From the NCBI RefSeq assembly GCF_964355755.1, contig NC_092677.1:19316101-19380100 (forward strand): a stretch of DNA of 64,000 nucleotides, written 5' to 3'. A model generated the notes under the pieces. That model searched no databases. It saw only the letters and a list, made by a program, of their open reading frames with translations, and was not told the origin of the DNA. Shown in pieces: positions 23,201 to 32,712 of this stretch. The translations under genes and the position numbers were made by a program. Positions within the stretch are counted from its first letter, which is position 1, and each line of letters opens with the position of its first letter. Origin of the DNA: Antedon mediterranea. Lineage: Eukaryota > Echinodermata > Crinoidea > Comatulida > Antedonidae.

Positions 23201-26200
23201 TCACAGTTTAAAATGTCAAATGCTCACAAATACAGCGTTTAAGACTGGTGTGCATGGGCCTAAGCAAGTAGTAAGGTAATTCACAGTTTAAAATGTCAAA
23301 TGCTCACACATACAGCGTTTAAGACTGGTGTGCATGGGCCTAAGCAAGTAGTAAGGTAATTCACAGTTTAAAATGTCAAATGCTCACACATACAGCGTTT
23401 AAGACTGGTGTGCATGGGCCTAAGCAAGTAGTAAGGTAATTCACAGTTTGAAATGTCAAATGCTAACACATACAGCTTTAAGACTGGTGTCCATGGGCCT
23501 AAGCAAGTAGTAAGGTAATTCACAGTTTAAAATGTCAAATGCTCACACATACAGCGTTTAAGACTGGTGTGCACGGGCCTAAGCAAGTAGTAAGGTAATT
23601 CACAGTTTAAAATGTCAAATGCTCACACATACAGCTTTTAAGACTGGTGTGCACGGGCCTAAGCAAGTAGTAAGGTAATTCACAGTTTAAAATGTCAAAT
23701 GCTCACACATACAGCGTTTAAGACTGGTGTGCATGGGCCTAAGCAAGTAGTAAGGTAATTCACAGTTTAAAATGTCAAATGCTCACACATACAGCGTTTA
23801 AGACTGGTGTGCATGGGTCTAAGCAAGTAGTAAGGTAATTCACAGTTTAAAATGTCAAATGCTCACACATACAGCTTTTAAGACTGGTGTGCACGGGCCT
23901 AAGCAAGTAGTAAGGTAATTCACAGTTTAAAATGTCAAATGCTCACACAAACAGCTTTTAAGACTGGTGTGCATGGGCCTAAGCAAGTAGTAAGGTAATT
24001 CACAGTTTAAAATGTCAAATGCTCACACAAACAGCTTTTAAGACTGGTGTGCATGGGCCTAAGCAAGTAGTAAGGTAATTCACAGTTTAAAATGTCAAAT
24101 GCTCACACTACAGCGTTAGTTATTATATTAATTAACGACGAATTTCATTTTTTAATCAAATGCTCATTTTATTCAGATTTACGTTATGATTGGTATAGCA
24201 ATGTTAGAGAGAGAGCTATTTATTTTGATTATTTAAATGAAAATGACAAATTCATTTTTCTTATGGGTGCGCATTATTTTGATATTATTTTGCTTGTTAT
24301 CAATTATGTTAACTTCGCATTTTTTAGGAGACATAATTGTTTGTGAAAGTTCTGATGTTGTTTATTTGTTTGTTTTGTTGCTAATAACTTCTTGATGTTA
24401 TATTTTATCAAATTTGTTTTGATGTATTATTAAAAAATTAAATTAATGAATAGCGTTTAATTTAACTTTTACATTTACATACAAGTAGGGTCCCTAAATA
24501 AATTTAATACATTTTACACAGTCATGAATCAGTCATGAGTCCAGAAAATCAATTGAACTTTTTTTAGCTATTGCTTACTTTTCTTTCACTCTAAACAATT
24601 CATTTTTTCAGATCTAAGAGCAGAGATCAGCTAAATAGTTGTTTTTATCACCAAGCAAATTTACAATACTGTACATCAACAAAAACATGAATTGGTATAT
24701 GTGTACCGCCAAACCAAAACCAGGCGTTTGTCGGCAGCAAGGGATTTCTGTAAAATGCTTCTGAATGTGTAAAACCTATATCTTGACCATTTTTAGTTTT
24801 TTAAATAATCTTACAGAAAATTTACCGTAGATTCCAAAAATCTATGTATTTTAAAGAAATTATAAGTATAAATCAATGAAAATAACGTTTTAATGAGACC
24901 CCCTTTTTCGTCTTTGGTGAAAAAATCAAGTTCTGTTCTGTAATTTGTGTCTATTTCTAACCAACTTTTACATCTTTGATTATGAGAAGACCCCTTAATG
25001 TGTGGTATTTTTAGAAAGCTCGTGAAAAAATCTTTCCAAAGATAAAGGTTGTAGGTCATGTAAAATAATAGTATAGCCAATCAAACACATTCTTTAATAA
25101 CCTTTTGGTATAAGCAAACCAGTCTTGTTGCTACGGAATCCTGAAACAGGCAATTTGATTGGCTAACAGAGTGGCTCAAGTCATTGAAGCGTTAAATTTG
25201 CCTTTAACAGCTATTCAAAGTACACTGAGGAAGCGGTAAGGTTTTAACAAAACTTTCTTACTGTAAAAAACATTCAATATTAATTCATACTTGCTATTTA
25301 TGCATCCTAGATAATAATAAAACAACATAGAATAGTTTAATGATTTATATAATATGAAAAGTAGAAATATTGGCTTCACTAGCGAATCATAAACAACAAG
25401 AGGTTAGAAAGTACGAAATGACTTTCTAGCGCGACACACTCAGTTTGGTGAACACAGAAACACTTTTGATCAAAATATTAGGCCTAGCCTAGGCATAAGA
25501 TAAGAGATGAACTGTATGCCAGCTTAGTACTTCAAGTTAGCCTAGTAAAACCACCTAGCATACCTTGGTCTAGGCCTAGCCCAAAAAAAAATGATTTTTA
25601 AATGTGCTTAAAAAAGTTTAATTTAATTTTTCATTCTGTTTTCAGATCTTGATTGGTATACTGTAATGTAATACCAATAGTTTTGACAGTGGTGGTGATG
25701 CTGTTGCTACTTTCTCTTCTCAAAGAACTCCAATAATGGTGATACGGTGCTTAATATAACTTTACAAAAATGACTTTGATTCTGATGATACATGACACAT
25801 GTATTCTATTATGCAACGTAACCCTGAATAAAACCGTGAAATAATTGTATCGAAAAATATGTATGTATTTAAATGACCCGGCGCAAAAGATGATAATACT
25901 GTTGTTGTAATACGCAGCCTAAAATGACCAAAATTTTATAATTTAAAGTGTACCAATTGTAAATAAATTTAAACACATCAAACACAATCAACTGTCTGTG
26001 TATCATTAATTTTGGTTCATTTCTATGTGTTGTATTTTTATTGTCACTTTATTAATAGTACTTATTTATAGTTATTACAAGCCTCACACATAACATAAGT
26101 TTAGTAAAAAAAAGTTTACTAACGTATGTTGTTATTTGAAGTCTCATTTGACAATGTTAATGTTACTGGATTTCTTTGAAAATGTCAATGATTATAGAAA

Positions 26201-29200
26201 GATGTATTAGTTACATTTGTGCTAAATTTCAAAGTCATAGGTATACTAGAAGTTAGCGTTGTCAAGGTGAACATGAGTCGCTGTCTGCCAGCACATTTAA
26301 ACTTCCTGTTTGAACTATTGTTTATCTTTGAATGCATTTTTCACTGCTTAATAAAAATGAATTCTTACTTGTATTTCTTTACTTATTGTATCATAACTCT
26401 AAAAATACTGGACCAAATTGAATAATTTTTTCAGTATTTTAAAGCAAATTATGTGCTCTGTACAAATATCTTGAAAACTCAAAATGTCACATTTACGACA
26501 AATGCCTGGTTTTGATTTGGCTGTACACATATCTTGAAAAAGGTCAAAATTATCTGTGGCATTGTTAAAATAATAAAATAATAATGTAGCTGTTGTACAT
26601 ACTTCTGAGAATGTGGCATAGTGAGTGGAGCTAATCTATGCAAAGGCGTGAGTTTCGCAAGGCTAATACGCTAGGTTTACAGTAGGTATGTGTGAAGAAA
26701 GAAAATTTTAGAGAAACACCTTATTTCTAGTACTTCAACTTACTTTAAGTGAGGTATAATATCCTTAAATGTGATCTCATCTGCAACCGTTGAATACAAA
26801 TCTGGGCTATAAACAAAAACAATATGAAAGTAAAAACTAATAATATAGATATTATAGATATAATTACCATAGTGATATGGGTATATTCCAACCCTATGTG
26901 TTATCTTAAATTATTATTTGTGATATAGCTAATGCCAATTGTACTGTACATACCAGTTATTTACAATAGCTTCCAGTAATGATAATGATTTGTGTGTAAT
27001 AACATCATTGATAACCTTCTTAGCAATGGCAGCATCCTCTGCATTCTTTATCACCACAGGGTCCATAGATTTAGGAGCAAGGCTACTTTCTTTAGGATCT
27101 GGACTCTCTTTAGCACAGTTGGCAACCTAAAAAAAGTTAGATGGTGGTGGATGCAAATAAATATGAAAAAGTAGTGGGAACTTCACAGTAATCGCAGTAC
27201 AAGAAGCTTAGAAATACTTACTCTTTTAACAAAGACAGCAGTGAGCAAATCCCAGGAGACAATGCTATGGTCCATTAGCTCCAAGAATGCAGACAATGCA
27301 CATCCTAGACTCTCACCCCGTCTAATGGTCAAAACCAAAATGAGGAGTATGTGAGTTATAAGCCTGTATATTCATAATATATTTACTACTTTGTTGATTT
27401 TTTTATTGAGATTGAGAACACCAGCAGACAAGTTGCAAAAAGGTAAAATTTAGGTTCATAATCTAGTTTATGAATTTTTCAATACGGTTCTGAGGGGTAC
27501 GTAAAATAAAAATGTTACGGATACAAATAATGAATGTCCATAAGTTGGATCATGATGGTGAGTTGAAAGGTTGACTGTGTTAAATATAATATCCAATGAA
27601 TGAACCATTCTCTCCATTGATTGATTTCAAACATGGATCAGTTCAACCTTGCATGGCAGAAAATGTTTACAAAAAGGTGAACATACATTAGATATCAATT
27701 TTCCGTTCAAAGAAATATAGAACCAGTTTGAATATTGGTATGGTACTCTTGGCATAAAACCAGGTTCAGATAATTTTTTTTAATTGTCAATGCGGCAAAA
27801 TTATTTTCTATTGTTTATTTATTCTCAGCTTTAATGATTTCAAACTCATCAACTCAATGCTAGTTTGTTTTTACAAACTATTCTCCGTGCCTAGTGAAGC
27901 TACTAAATGAATCAAGACATACTCTTCTCCTCCTTCTACAAGTCCAAGAAGGAGACCACTGCCCTTCTTTGCTATGAATTCTGTGGCAAAGGCTACATCA
28001 CTTGAGGCTATTGTAAGCTTTTTTAATGCCTGATGTCGCTCCTCCTGGTCTGAAGACCGCAATGTGTTGAAAAGATCCAACGCAGCCTTGTGCTGTAAAT
28101 ATACAACTTGGTTATGACTCAAAAGAAATTTCAAAATATTTATACCTAATATTTTAAAATGTTTATCAAAGAAAACTCAACAATAAAACTTTGATTTTGT
28201 AAAAACAAAAACAAAGGTTTGTTTTTCACTTATTAAACAATGCATGAATTGATTATAACTAGATGACCCAATTTGTGTTTTGTATGTAACCAGGGAGATG
28301 TAACATTAGGGTTGAGGGATGGGAAAGCGGATAGGTGCAAAGAGGAACAATTTTTAAATATATTCTTTATCCACTCAGTAACGAAATATTTGTTTCATGT
28401 TTTATAGGCCAATAAATAATATACCTCTAAATACAGTAAAACATTTGCGATTTAATACTTTGTTAAAACTGTCACTGTCATAATCGATTGAAATATTAAA
28501 GTCACGATACACCACTACGACGTTTATATTTTTGGTAATTATTAATTAATACAAACGTTGAGAAGGAACTGTCAGTATAAAGTTTATTTGTATATAATAA
28601 TGTGTTTATATATCTAACAGTAGAGCCTATCCACAATCTCAGTAATAAGTTTATTTGTATATATTTTTATATTACATCTAACAGTACGAACATTCACAGT
28701 AAGAAATGTTCGATTCAAATGAGGACCAAAAATAGTTAATAGGTATTTACAGTGTTGTTCAAGTTTATTCTCAAAGGGCCCATATTTACCTACCGTATGT
28801 GTTAAACCAAGGGCTCATAAATTTACCTACTTGTGTTAAACCAAACTCTGGCAGACTGAGAGATTGGGATGTTCCATTCATCGCAATCAATACATTTGTA
28901 TAATCGTATATTAAATCTATCAAAATCGTATTTTTTAAAGAAAATCGGCCTGTCTTCAACATTATGATGCTGTACTCTAGCTGTTCAACCGGTTTTCAGC
29001 TATTAAAAACAATTATCGTAGGAGGAGATAGGAAAATGCAAAGCCTCCTAGCATTTTTGTGGCGGGTATTTTTCAAGATGGACATCCATTAGACAGTGTA
29101 TACCACGATCGGAAAACACCCCTATTTGGGGAAAATCGTTGAACCTAAATTCGTTTTAATCGTCAATAACTAATTATCTAACTCAATTTAATTAGTAAAC

Positions 29201-32200
29201 AGGGTTACATCAGGTGGTTAAAATCAGTACCAAAAGTACGAACCAACTTTATATACCATCGAGTAAACATTCTAGAAGTAACGCGCGATTTACCGAATTT
29301 TGCCCTTACATAAATTTATATATAGATGGACCGATATTAATGTTTTCTACAGTATTCTCTTGATTCAATACCTAGATTTGTTGGGTTTATCAAAAATATC
29401 GGGAAAGAGTTGACTTGGAATATCAGAAAAGTTAGGTCTGAAAATACAGTAAATTTTAAAGGTGATGCGACATAAAGTGTTATCATTGCTGACTGTGTTT
29501 TTATGCAAGCCTTTTGAAAAGTTCATGTACAGGCCTACTTGTATTCTGCAAAACCCAAGGTCAGGTTTAGTAGATTGCACTGTAGCTCATCAGACAACTG
29601 AACAAGGCTGTAGATAACCATAACGAGAACATTAAAGCAATATTTCACCCGTGTTTGAAATGATGGATGACTGTGGCGGGGTAAATGTGTATATGTTTAT
29701 TTTACCACCTAGGAAGTTGTTCAGGATCGTGATTGTGATAGATACGGATGGGGATATCTCGGAGACTAGGCGAAAGGGACTGCTCATAAATGTTATACCC
29801 TTTATTGTTATTATTACTAATAATAGTTCAAGTTAAACAAAAAAAAGATTGTGAATTTTAAAAACTATTAATTAACTGTGTATGCACCACATACCATATG
29901 CATAAAAATTACAAAAGCTATAGCCAGTGGAGCAGTAGCCTTCAACAATGAAGTTTTCTCCTAACAGGAAGAAGAAGAAGAGGCTATGAATATGGATTTG
30001 AGGATGACCGCAGTAAATTTGCAACGGTACACCTCTGAATTATTTGTGGTACCTGCCTCAGTTATAGCCTGGTCTATAATAAAACAATTATTTGTTTACA
30101 TTGAATGTAAAAGCTAGTAATGCAATGGGGTGCTGTCATCTGAAATTGCTGAATTATTGACCCAGGTAACACATATTCCCATGCTAACATTTCCCATTCA
30201 ACCAGACAGCAAAAAACTAAAGACCTCACAGGAGCATGGTTATTCATTGAAAATTGAAAATACCTTGTCGAAAATTGCTAACTTTGTGGCTTTCCCCATA
30301 TTCTTTTCTAAACTACTGCTTCATACTACTGTTCTTTTGAAAATATCGAGGTATATCAGAACAATACCGTCATAAACGAAGACCCCAATAGAATTTCATG
30401 TTTGGGATTTTTCTGCCGAGTCAGATGGCATAAAGGCCACTTGCGCTACAATATAGTGGATTTCTCCCAATGTACTAACCCAGCCTTCCGTAAACTTTTG
30501 ATTTTGCGGCCTAAAATCCAGTTCCTGGGGCCAAGCCACGGCCAACCACCCAGCTGGACAAAAGTAATGAAGCTACAGTAAAAGAAGAGATACTTCAGCC
30601 CCACCATGATTGGGGCTGAGGGATGAGCATTTTAGGTATATGGACAGGTCCCCGGAAAAGGCATTGAATATTTGTTTTTTGAGTGTAAAAATTGCACTGG
30701 TGATCCACCGAAAAAAATAAGCATTGTCCAGGGTTTTCCCTTTACAACGCACACGACATGTGTCATGAATGTTTCACTGAACACATGTTTTCTATTTAGA
30801 TCTTGATTAATAATTAACACATTAAACTTACTGGGGAATCTGTGAGTTTCAGAATTGTTCCCTTTTTCAGTTCATGCCTGTTTTTCTCTGTAACATAGAT
30901 GAATGCATCTTGGTATTGTAAGCTGTACTCTGCATGGTTGGATAGTGACCAGTCTTCACATAGTCTCATGATTATGTTCCTCAAAGGTTTGTCCTATATA
31001 GAAAAATTTAAAAATATTAATGAAATATCGATGTACAGTACAGTACAGTGTTGACCAGCATTAATGTTAATTATTAATTATTATAATTAATTTTAAAGCC
31101 TTCTTCCTTCTGCCTTATTATAATGTACAGTTACTATCATTATCCACGTTATACTGCAGCCTAGAGTAATCTTTGCTAACTAAGACTTTGAGAAGCTAAA
31201 GCCTAAATGACCTATCACTTGAACTATCAATTATTATAGATTTATCATACACTCTTTCAATGAGGTAAATCGTGTGCTACACTCACGCTAAGGTCAAAAT
31301 TGCTTTAGCAAAACTGGTGAAAGGTCGCAGATTTTTCTTCGCCAAATTGGAAATTCTTTAGCAAATTTATAAAAACTATGAAAATGGCCAAATTGTTAAA
31401 TACATATTAAATGTGTACGTTGTTGTGTAGTGTTGTTTTTATCTTCTTTTCATTAAAAATTTGTGATTAAAACATCAATAAAATATGACTGTAAGAACGT
31501 TAGGCCTAGTATCTACTATATTGTAGGCTCACGATAACCAGTCACCACGACTGAGTCGCATGTGTGTTCATGTTTATTGTCAATCAATATAAAATAATGA
31601 ATACATTTTTTGTTTGTGTGTTTTATTTGCTTCTTTTCCATCTTCTTAGTCACAAAAACATTACAACATAACACATTACAATCGCACAAGGAATGTCCAC
31701 CGCATGTTATTTGCGAAAACCAGTATTCATGCGCAGTTTGTTTGTTTGTAATGATAATTACTGCTCATGATGAAAGTATAGCGATTCTGAAAAGAAACTC
31801 TCGTTAGCCGAGCGTGTACAGTTACAGATAACGCAGTACAGTAATATGTAGTGCTCCGTTTTAAATTTACTTGATCATTGACACGGAAAAATGTGTGTAA
31901 TGTCACGCAATGTTATTTCTGGGTCAGTTGTCGGCGGCTATGTTGCGAGTTACAGAAAATTTTATTTAGCGCCAGGCCAAGACAAACAAATTTCTTTTAC
32001 GTCAGTTTTGCTAAGGATATCATTTTTTTTCCTGCGAGTTGTCAACTCCAATCGCAAAGACGCAAATGGCTAGCGTGACCGTAGGTGTGGTAATCAATGC
32101 GGGAGGGCTGGAGGATAGGGACAGTGCTATTGGTGTACAAGCATAATTGTGCATGTTTGTTGCAAGGTCTGCAAGCAAATCAAAGTGTTTATACTACTGT

Positions 32201-32345
32201 ACCTGTTCAAAAACAACTAATTGAGCATTCTGCCCCTTCATTGTGACCGCAAGTCTCACTGTATTATCATCAAGAACGCGTCCTCTGTAATCCGTACCCG
32301 TCATTATTACAGCCATGATTACTGATTTTCTGACAGGCTATGTGA
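11080..32345 (-). CDS. ELMO: ELMO (engulfment and cell motility) protein, 14 exons, C-terminus outside window
   Basis: ELMO proteins bind DOCK family proteins and RhoG/Rac to drive actin remodelling in engulfment and migration; they act in the cytosol and at the membrane. Coding exons, minus strand: 32316-32203, 30993-30832, 28092-27923, 27321-27222, 27126-26954, 26806-26744, 19697-19616, 18738-18685, 18023-17907, 14235-14122, 13932-13828, 12576-12468, 12157-12021, 11249-11080. All borders are AG/GT and the phases join into 556 codons without a stop. The N-terminal Ras-binding-like part is exons 1-2, the armadillo-type part about residues 93-345, and the ELMO domain about 346-500, with the diagnostic [20 protein letters not shown]. 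Exon 14 ends at SQAPPVV. Vertebrate ELMO proteins have about 170 more residues (PH domain and proline motif); I find no such exon below 11080. The start ATG (32316) follows a 29-nt leader after an AG acceptor, so an upstream non-coding exon is likely. Confidence 0.95.
11283..11650 (+). repeat. dispersed repeat family A, longest copy
   Basis: Shares its left block with 3078-3140 and its middle block (CAAAAAAGCACTTAAATTGG, GATCATTTGTATGATTTC) with 5325-5460 and the inverted 19190-19480. It lies in an ELMO intron. Probably a non-autonomous DNA transposon. Confidence 0.5.
12021..12157 (-). CDS. ELMO: ELMO exon 13
   Basis: 137 nt. It contains [20 protein letters not shown], the most conserved part of the ELMO domain. 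Donor GTAGTT. Confidence 0.97.
12468..12576 (-). CDS. ELMO: ELMO exon 12
   Basis: 109 nt. It contains [20 protein letters not shown] and [10 protein letters not shown], both nearly as in vertebrate ELMO. Confidence 0.96.
12728..13477. mobile_element. candidate inverted-repeat element in ELMO intron
   Basis: ATACAGTACCATCC (12728-12741) is perfectly mirrored by GGATGGTACTGTAT (13464-13477), with weaker matching over about eight more inner bases. The inside is AT-rich without a recognisable transposase. A frame at 12910-12677 (minus) covers the left end but matches nothing I know. Confidence 0.4.
13828..13932 (-). CDS. ELMO: ELMO exon 11
   Basis: 105 nt, phase 0. It contains [20 protein letters not shown], corresponding to [20 protein letters not shown]. 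Confidence 0.95.
14122..14235 (-). CDS. ELMO: ELMO exon 10
   Basis: 114 nt, phase 0. It contains [11 protein letters not shown] and [11 protein letters not shown], the start of the ELMO domain. Donor GTAAAC. Confidence 0.95.
14283..14480 (-). repeat. LINE-like 3' tail fragment
   Basis: On the minus strand it ends in AATAAATGATATGATTTGAT, the kind of short-repeat tail seen in CR1-like elements; no coding part remains. Confidence 0.4.
14515..15195 (+). pseudogene. Ty3/gypsy pol relic
   Basis: Broken frames on the plus strand give an RNase H-like piece (VVTDHNSL, then VPILNSH, about 14540-14580) and, after a gap, the integrase C-terminal pattern [20 protein letters not shown] then [13 protein letters not shown] (about 14890-14990). 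Stops and frame changes are frequent. It is unrelated in detail to the 3.4-kb element and lies in the intron between ELMO exons 9 and 10. Confidence 0.65.
15318..15527 (-). repeat. tRNA-headed SINE-like sequence
   Basis: On the minus strand a tRNA-like head starts near 15527: CCCCAGTGGTCTAATGGTTA, then a 5-bp anticodon stem with the loop ATATCAA (anticodon ATC, Asp-like). No B box is recognisable. A non-tRNA body follows toward 15318. Next to it (15270-15315, plus) is a tail AATAAATG...TTGAATTGAATTG of another retroelement. Confidence 0.4.
15567..16673. repeat. 74-bp satellite, about 15 copies
   Basis: The unit GGTACGGCGGAACAGCACTA... ends with ...GATACGCCCTTGGTGT and repeats every 74 bp (for example 15641 to 15715). 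Copies differ by single bases (GGCGG/GGCAG, AAATAGA/AAATTGA, ACGCCC/ACACCC). The array lies in the intron between ELMO exons 9 and 10. Confidence 0.95.
16690..17906. other. intronic sequence with a SINE-like tail
   Basis: Two minus-strand frames (16888-16691 and 17354-17073, 65 and 93 codons) match nothing I recognise. The stretch 17690-17800 ends with TAAAGTGCTTTGTC...AAAAGCGCTGTATCAA, a common retroposon 3' motif. 17570-17860 is rich in GATGAT-like degenerate repeats. Confidence 0.4.
17907..18023 (-). CDS. ELMO: ELMO exon 9
   Basis: 117 nt, phase 0. It contains [20 protein letters not shown], corresponding to EMAHQLYVLQVLTFNLLEDR. Confidence 0.95.
18685..18738 (-). CDS. ELMO: ELMO exon 8
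   Basis: 54 nt, phase 0 to 0, reading [18 protein letters not shown], corresponding to the ANILAQKQLRSIILTHV region. Donor GTAAGT. Confidence 0.88.
18838..18965. repeat. fold-back element with inner CTGAGGA...GAAA hairpin
   Basis: TGTACATGGTTCTGAAAAG (18857-18875) is mirrored by TTCTTTTCAGAACTATGTACA (about 18934-18954). The centre holds CTGAGGA (18887-18893), CGATC...GATCG and GAAA. Confidence 0.6.
19190..19480 (-). repeat. dispersed repeat family A, inverted copy
   Basis: The reverse complement matches 11283-11343 (ATAACACCTAAATAAATTC..., GGTCACATGGTGTGCA) and 11465-11570. It lies between ELMO exons 7 and 8. Confidence 0.5.
19616..19697 (-). CDS. ELMO: ELMO exon 7
   Basis: 82 nt. It contains [20 protein letters not shown], corresponding to SDQEIQTYTIAVINALFLKA. 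The 7.0-kb intron before it holds the 80-bp satellite. Donor GTGATT is weaker than the others. Confidence 0.92.
19862..24116. repeat. 80-bp satellite, about 53 copies
   Basis: The unit starts AATTCACAGTTTAAAATGTC and ends GCCTAAGCAAGTAGTAAGGT. Most copies are exactly 80 bp; some are 79 (CTTTAAG for CTTTTAAG) or 81 (CTAAAGCAAG). Copies are nearly identical, with a few marker variants (CGTTTAAG/CTTTTAAG; CTTTAACACTGGTGTGCACGG; TTTGAAATG...GCTAAC). It lies in the 7-kb intron between ELMO exons 6 and 7. The short frames within it are by-products of the repeat. Confidence 0.97.
24117..24696. other. AT-rich intronic sequence
   Basis: No gene or repeat recognised. Confidence 0.5.
24697..26532. mobile_element. 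candidate non-autonomous transposon, about 37-bp terminal inverted repeats
   Basis: GTGTACCGCCAAACCAAAAC... (24701-24733) is mirrored by 26496-26528 with three mismatches in 33, and the ATAT just outside also matches, giving about 37 bp. No transposase is visible inside; an 89-codon minus frame (25080-24811) is unrecognised. GGCCTA-rich sequence occurs at 25480-25590. I see no clear target duplication. It sits in the ELMO intron, next to exon 6. Confidence 0.55.
26744..26806 (-). CDS. ELMO: ELMO exon 6
   Basis: 63 nt. It contains [20 protein letters not shown], corresponding to HDLYQKVAQEITIGQLIPHL. Short, but both splice sites and both phases fit. Donor GTAAGT. Confidence 0.92.
26954..27126 (-). 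CDS. ELMO: ELMO exon 5
   Basis: 173 nt, starting V-A-N-C-A-K after TTTTAG. It has a variable linker, then [13 protein letters not shown], corresponding to QRSLAILESMVLNS. Donor GTATGT. Confidence 0.88.
27222..27321 (-). CDS. ELMO: ELMO exon 4
   Basis: 100 nt. Contains [20 protein letters not shown], matching AFVELMDHGIVSWDTFS of vertebrate ELMO. Donor GTAAGT. Confidence 0.95.
27923..28092 (-). CDS. ELMO: ELMO exon 3
   Basis: Starts H-K-A-A-L after TTTACAG. Contains [20 protein letters not shown], the start of the armadillo-like region. Ends with two bases of a codon before GTATGT. Confidence 0.93.
28298..29327 (+). mobile_element. 1.03-kb interspersed element, copy B
   Basis: Full-length match to 9619-10654 with scattered substitutions and small indels (for example an extra TAATGTGTTTATA near 28600). 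It lies between ELMO exons 2 and 3, same orientation as copy A. Confidence 0.7.
29328..30831. other. ELMO intron 2, no further feature
   Basis: Only a short perfect-looking hairpin at 30595-30619 (TCAGCCCC...GGGGCTGA) stands out. Confidence 0.5.
30832..30993 (-). CDS. ELMO: ELMO exon 2
   Basis: 54 codons, phase 0 to 0. It contains [18 protein letters not shown] and [18 protein letters not shown], matching the conserved CDGWSL...TEKNRxEIKxGTILRL segment of ELMO1/2. Donor GTAAGT. Confidence 0.95.
30994..32202. other. ELMO intron 1, no further feature
   Basis: AT-rich; plus-strand frames at 31610-32078 are unsupported. Confidence 0.5.
32203..32345 (-). CDS. ELMO: ELMO exon 1 (start codon)
   Basis: Residues 1-38 with ATG at 32316-32314; it contains [19 protein letters not shown] and ends in phase 0 before GTACAG. 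A TTTCAG acceptor precedes 32345, implying 5' untranslated sequence in another exon further right. Confidence 0.9.
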
Positions 32346-32547
32346 CTGAAATATAAAAAAAAACAATGCATAGGATTAGTACTGATTTAACATTTCTTAT
32401 CAATCGTGGTCAAGTTAATTCTTTTCTATTACAGTAGGTGTTTTCTTTGGTGTTTATTTCTCTATCATGCCAACCTAAAAAAAAATGTTCCAGTGGGAAT
32501 TTTATTCCTGTTGAAGATCATCATTGGAAAAAAAATTACACGCACCT

Positions 32548-32712
32548 AAAGCCTTGTCTACACCATCAAACTTTATGTGAAAAAAAAATTTGATGTGCAC
32601 ATATATGGACATGATGATGTCATATCACTACCATATTTAAGGATATCACTACCATATTTGGGCACAGCACACTTTTTTTGTCAAACTAGTGTGATAGTCT
32701 AGACAGAGCTTA
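32548..32712. mobile_element. MITE-like element
   Basis: AAGCCTTGTCTACACCATCA (32549-32568) is mirrored by the 3' end (reverse complement AAGCTCTGTCTAGACTATCA). It is about 165 bp and AT-rich inside. The CTTGTCTACAC-type terminus is common in invertebrate MITEs, by memory. Target duplication is unclear. Confidence 0.55.

Noticed and set aside
19930-24100. CRISPR-like array
   Set aside because: The repeat is continuous with no unique spacers, and the window is animal nuclear DNA; it is an 80-bp satellite.
24811-25080. 89-codon minus-strand frame in the 24.7-26.5 kb element
   Set aside because: No motif, no homologue recognised and AT-rich composition; left unannotated as a gene.
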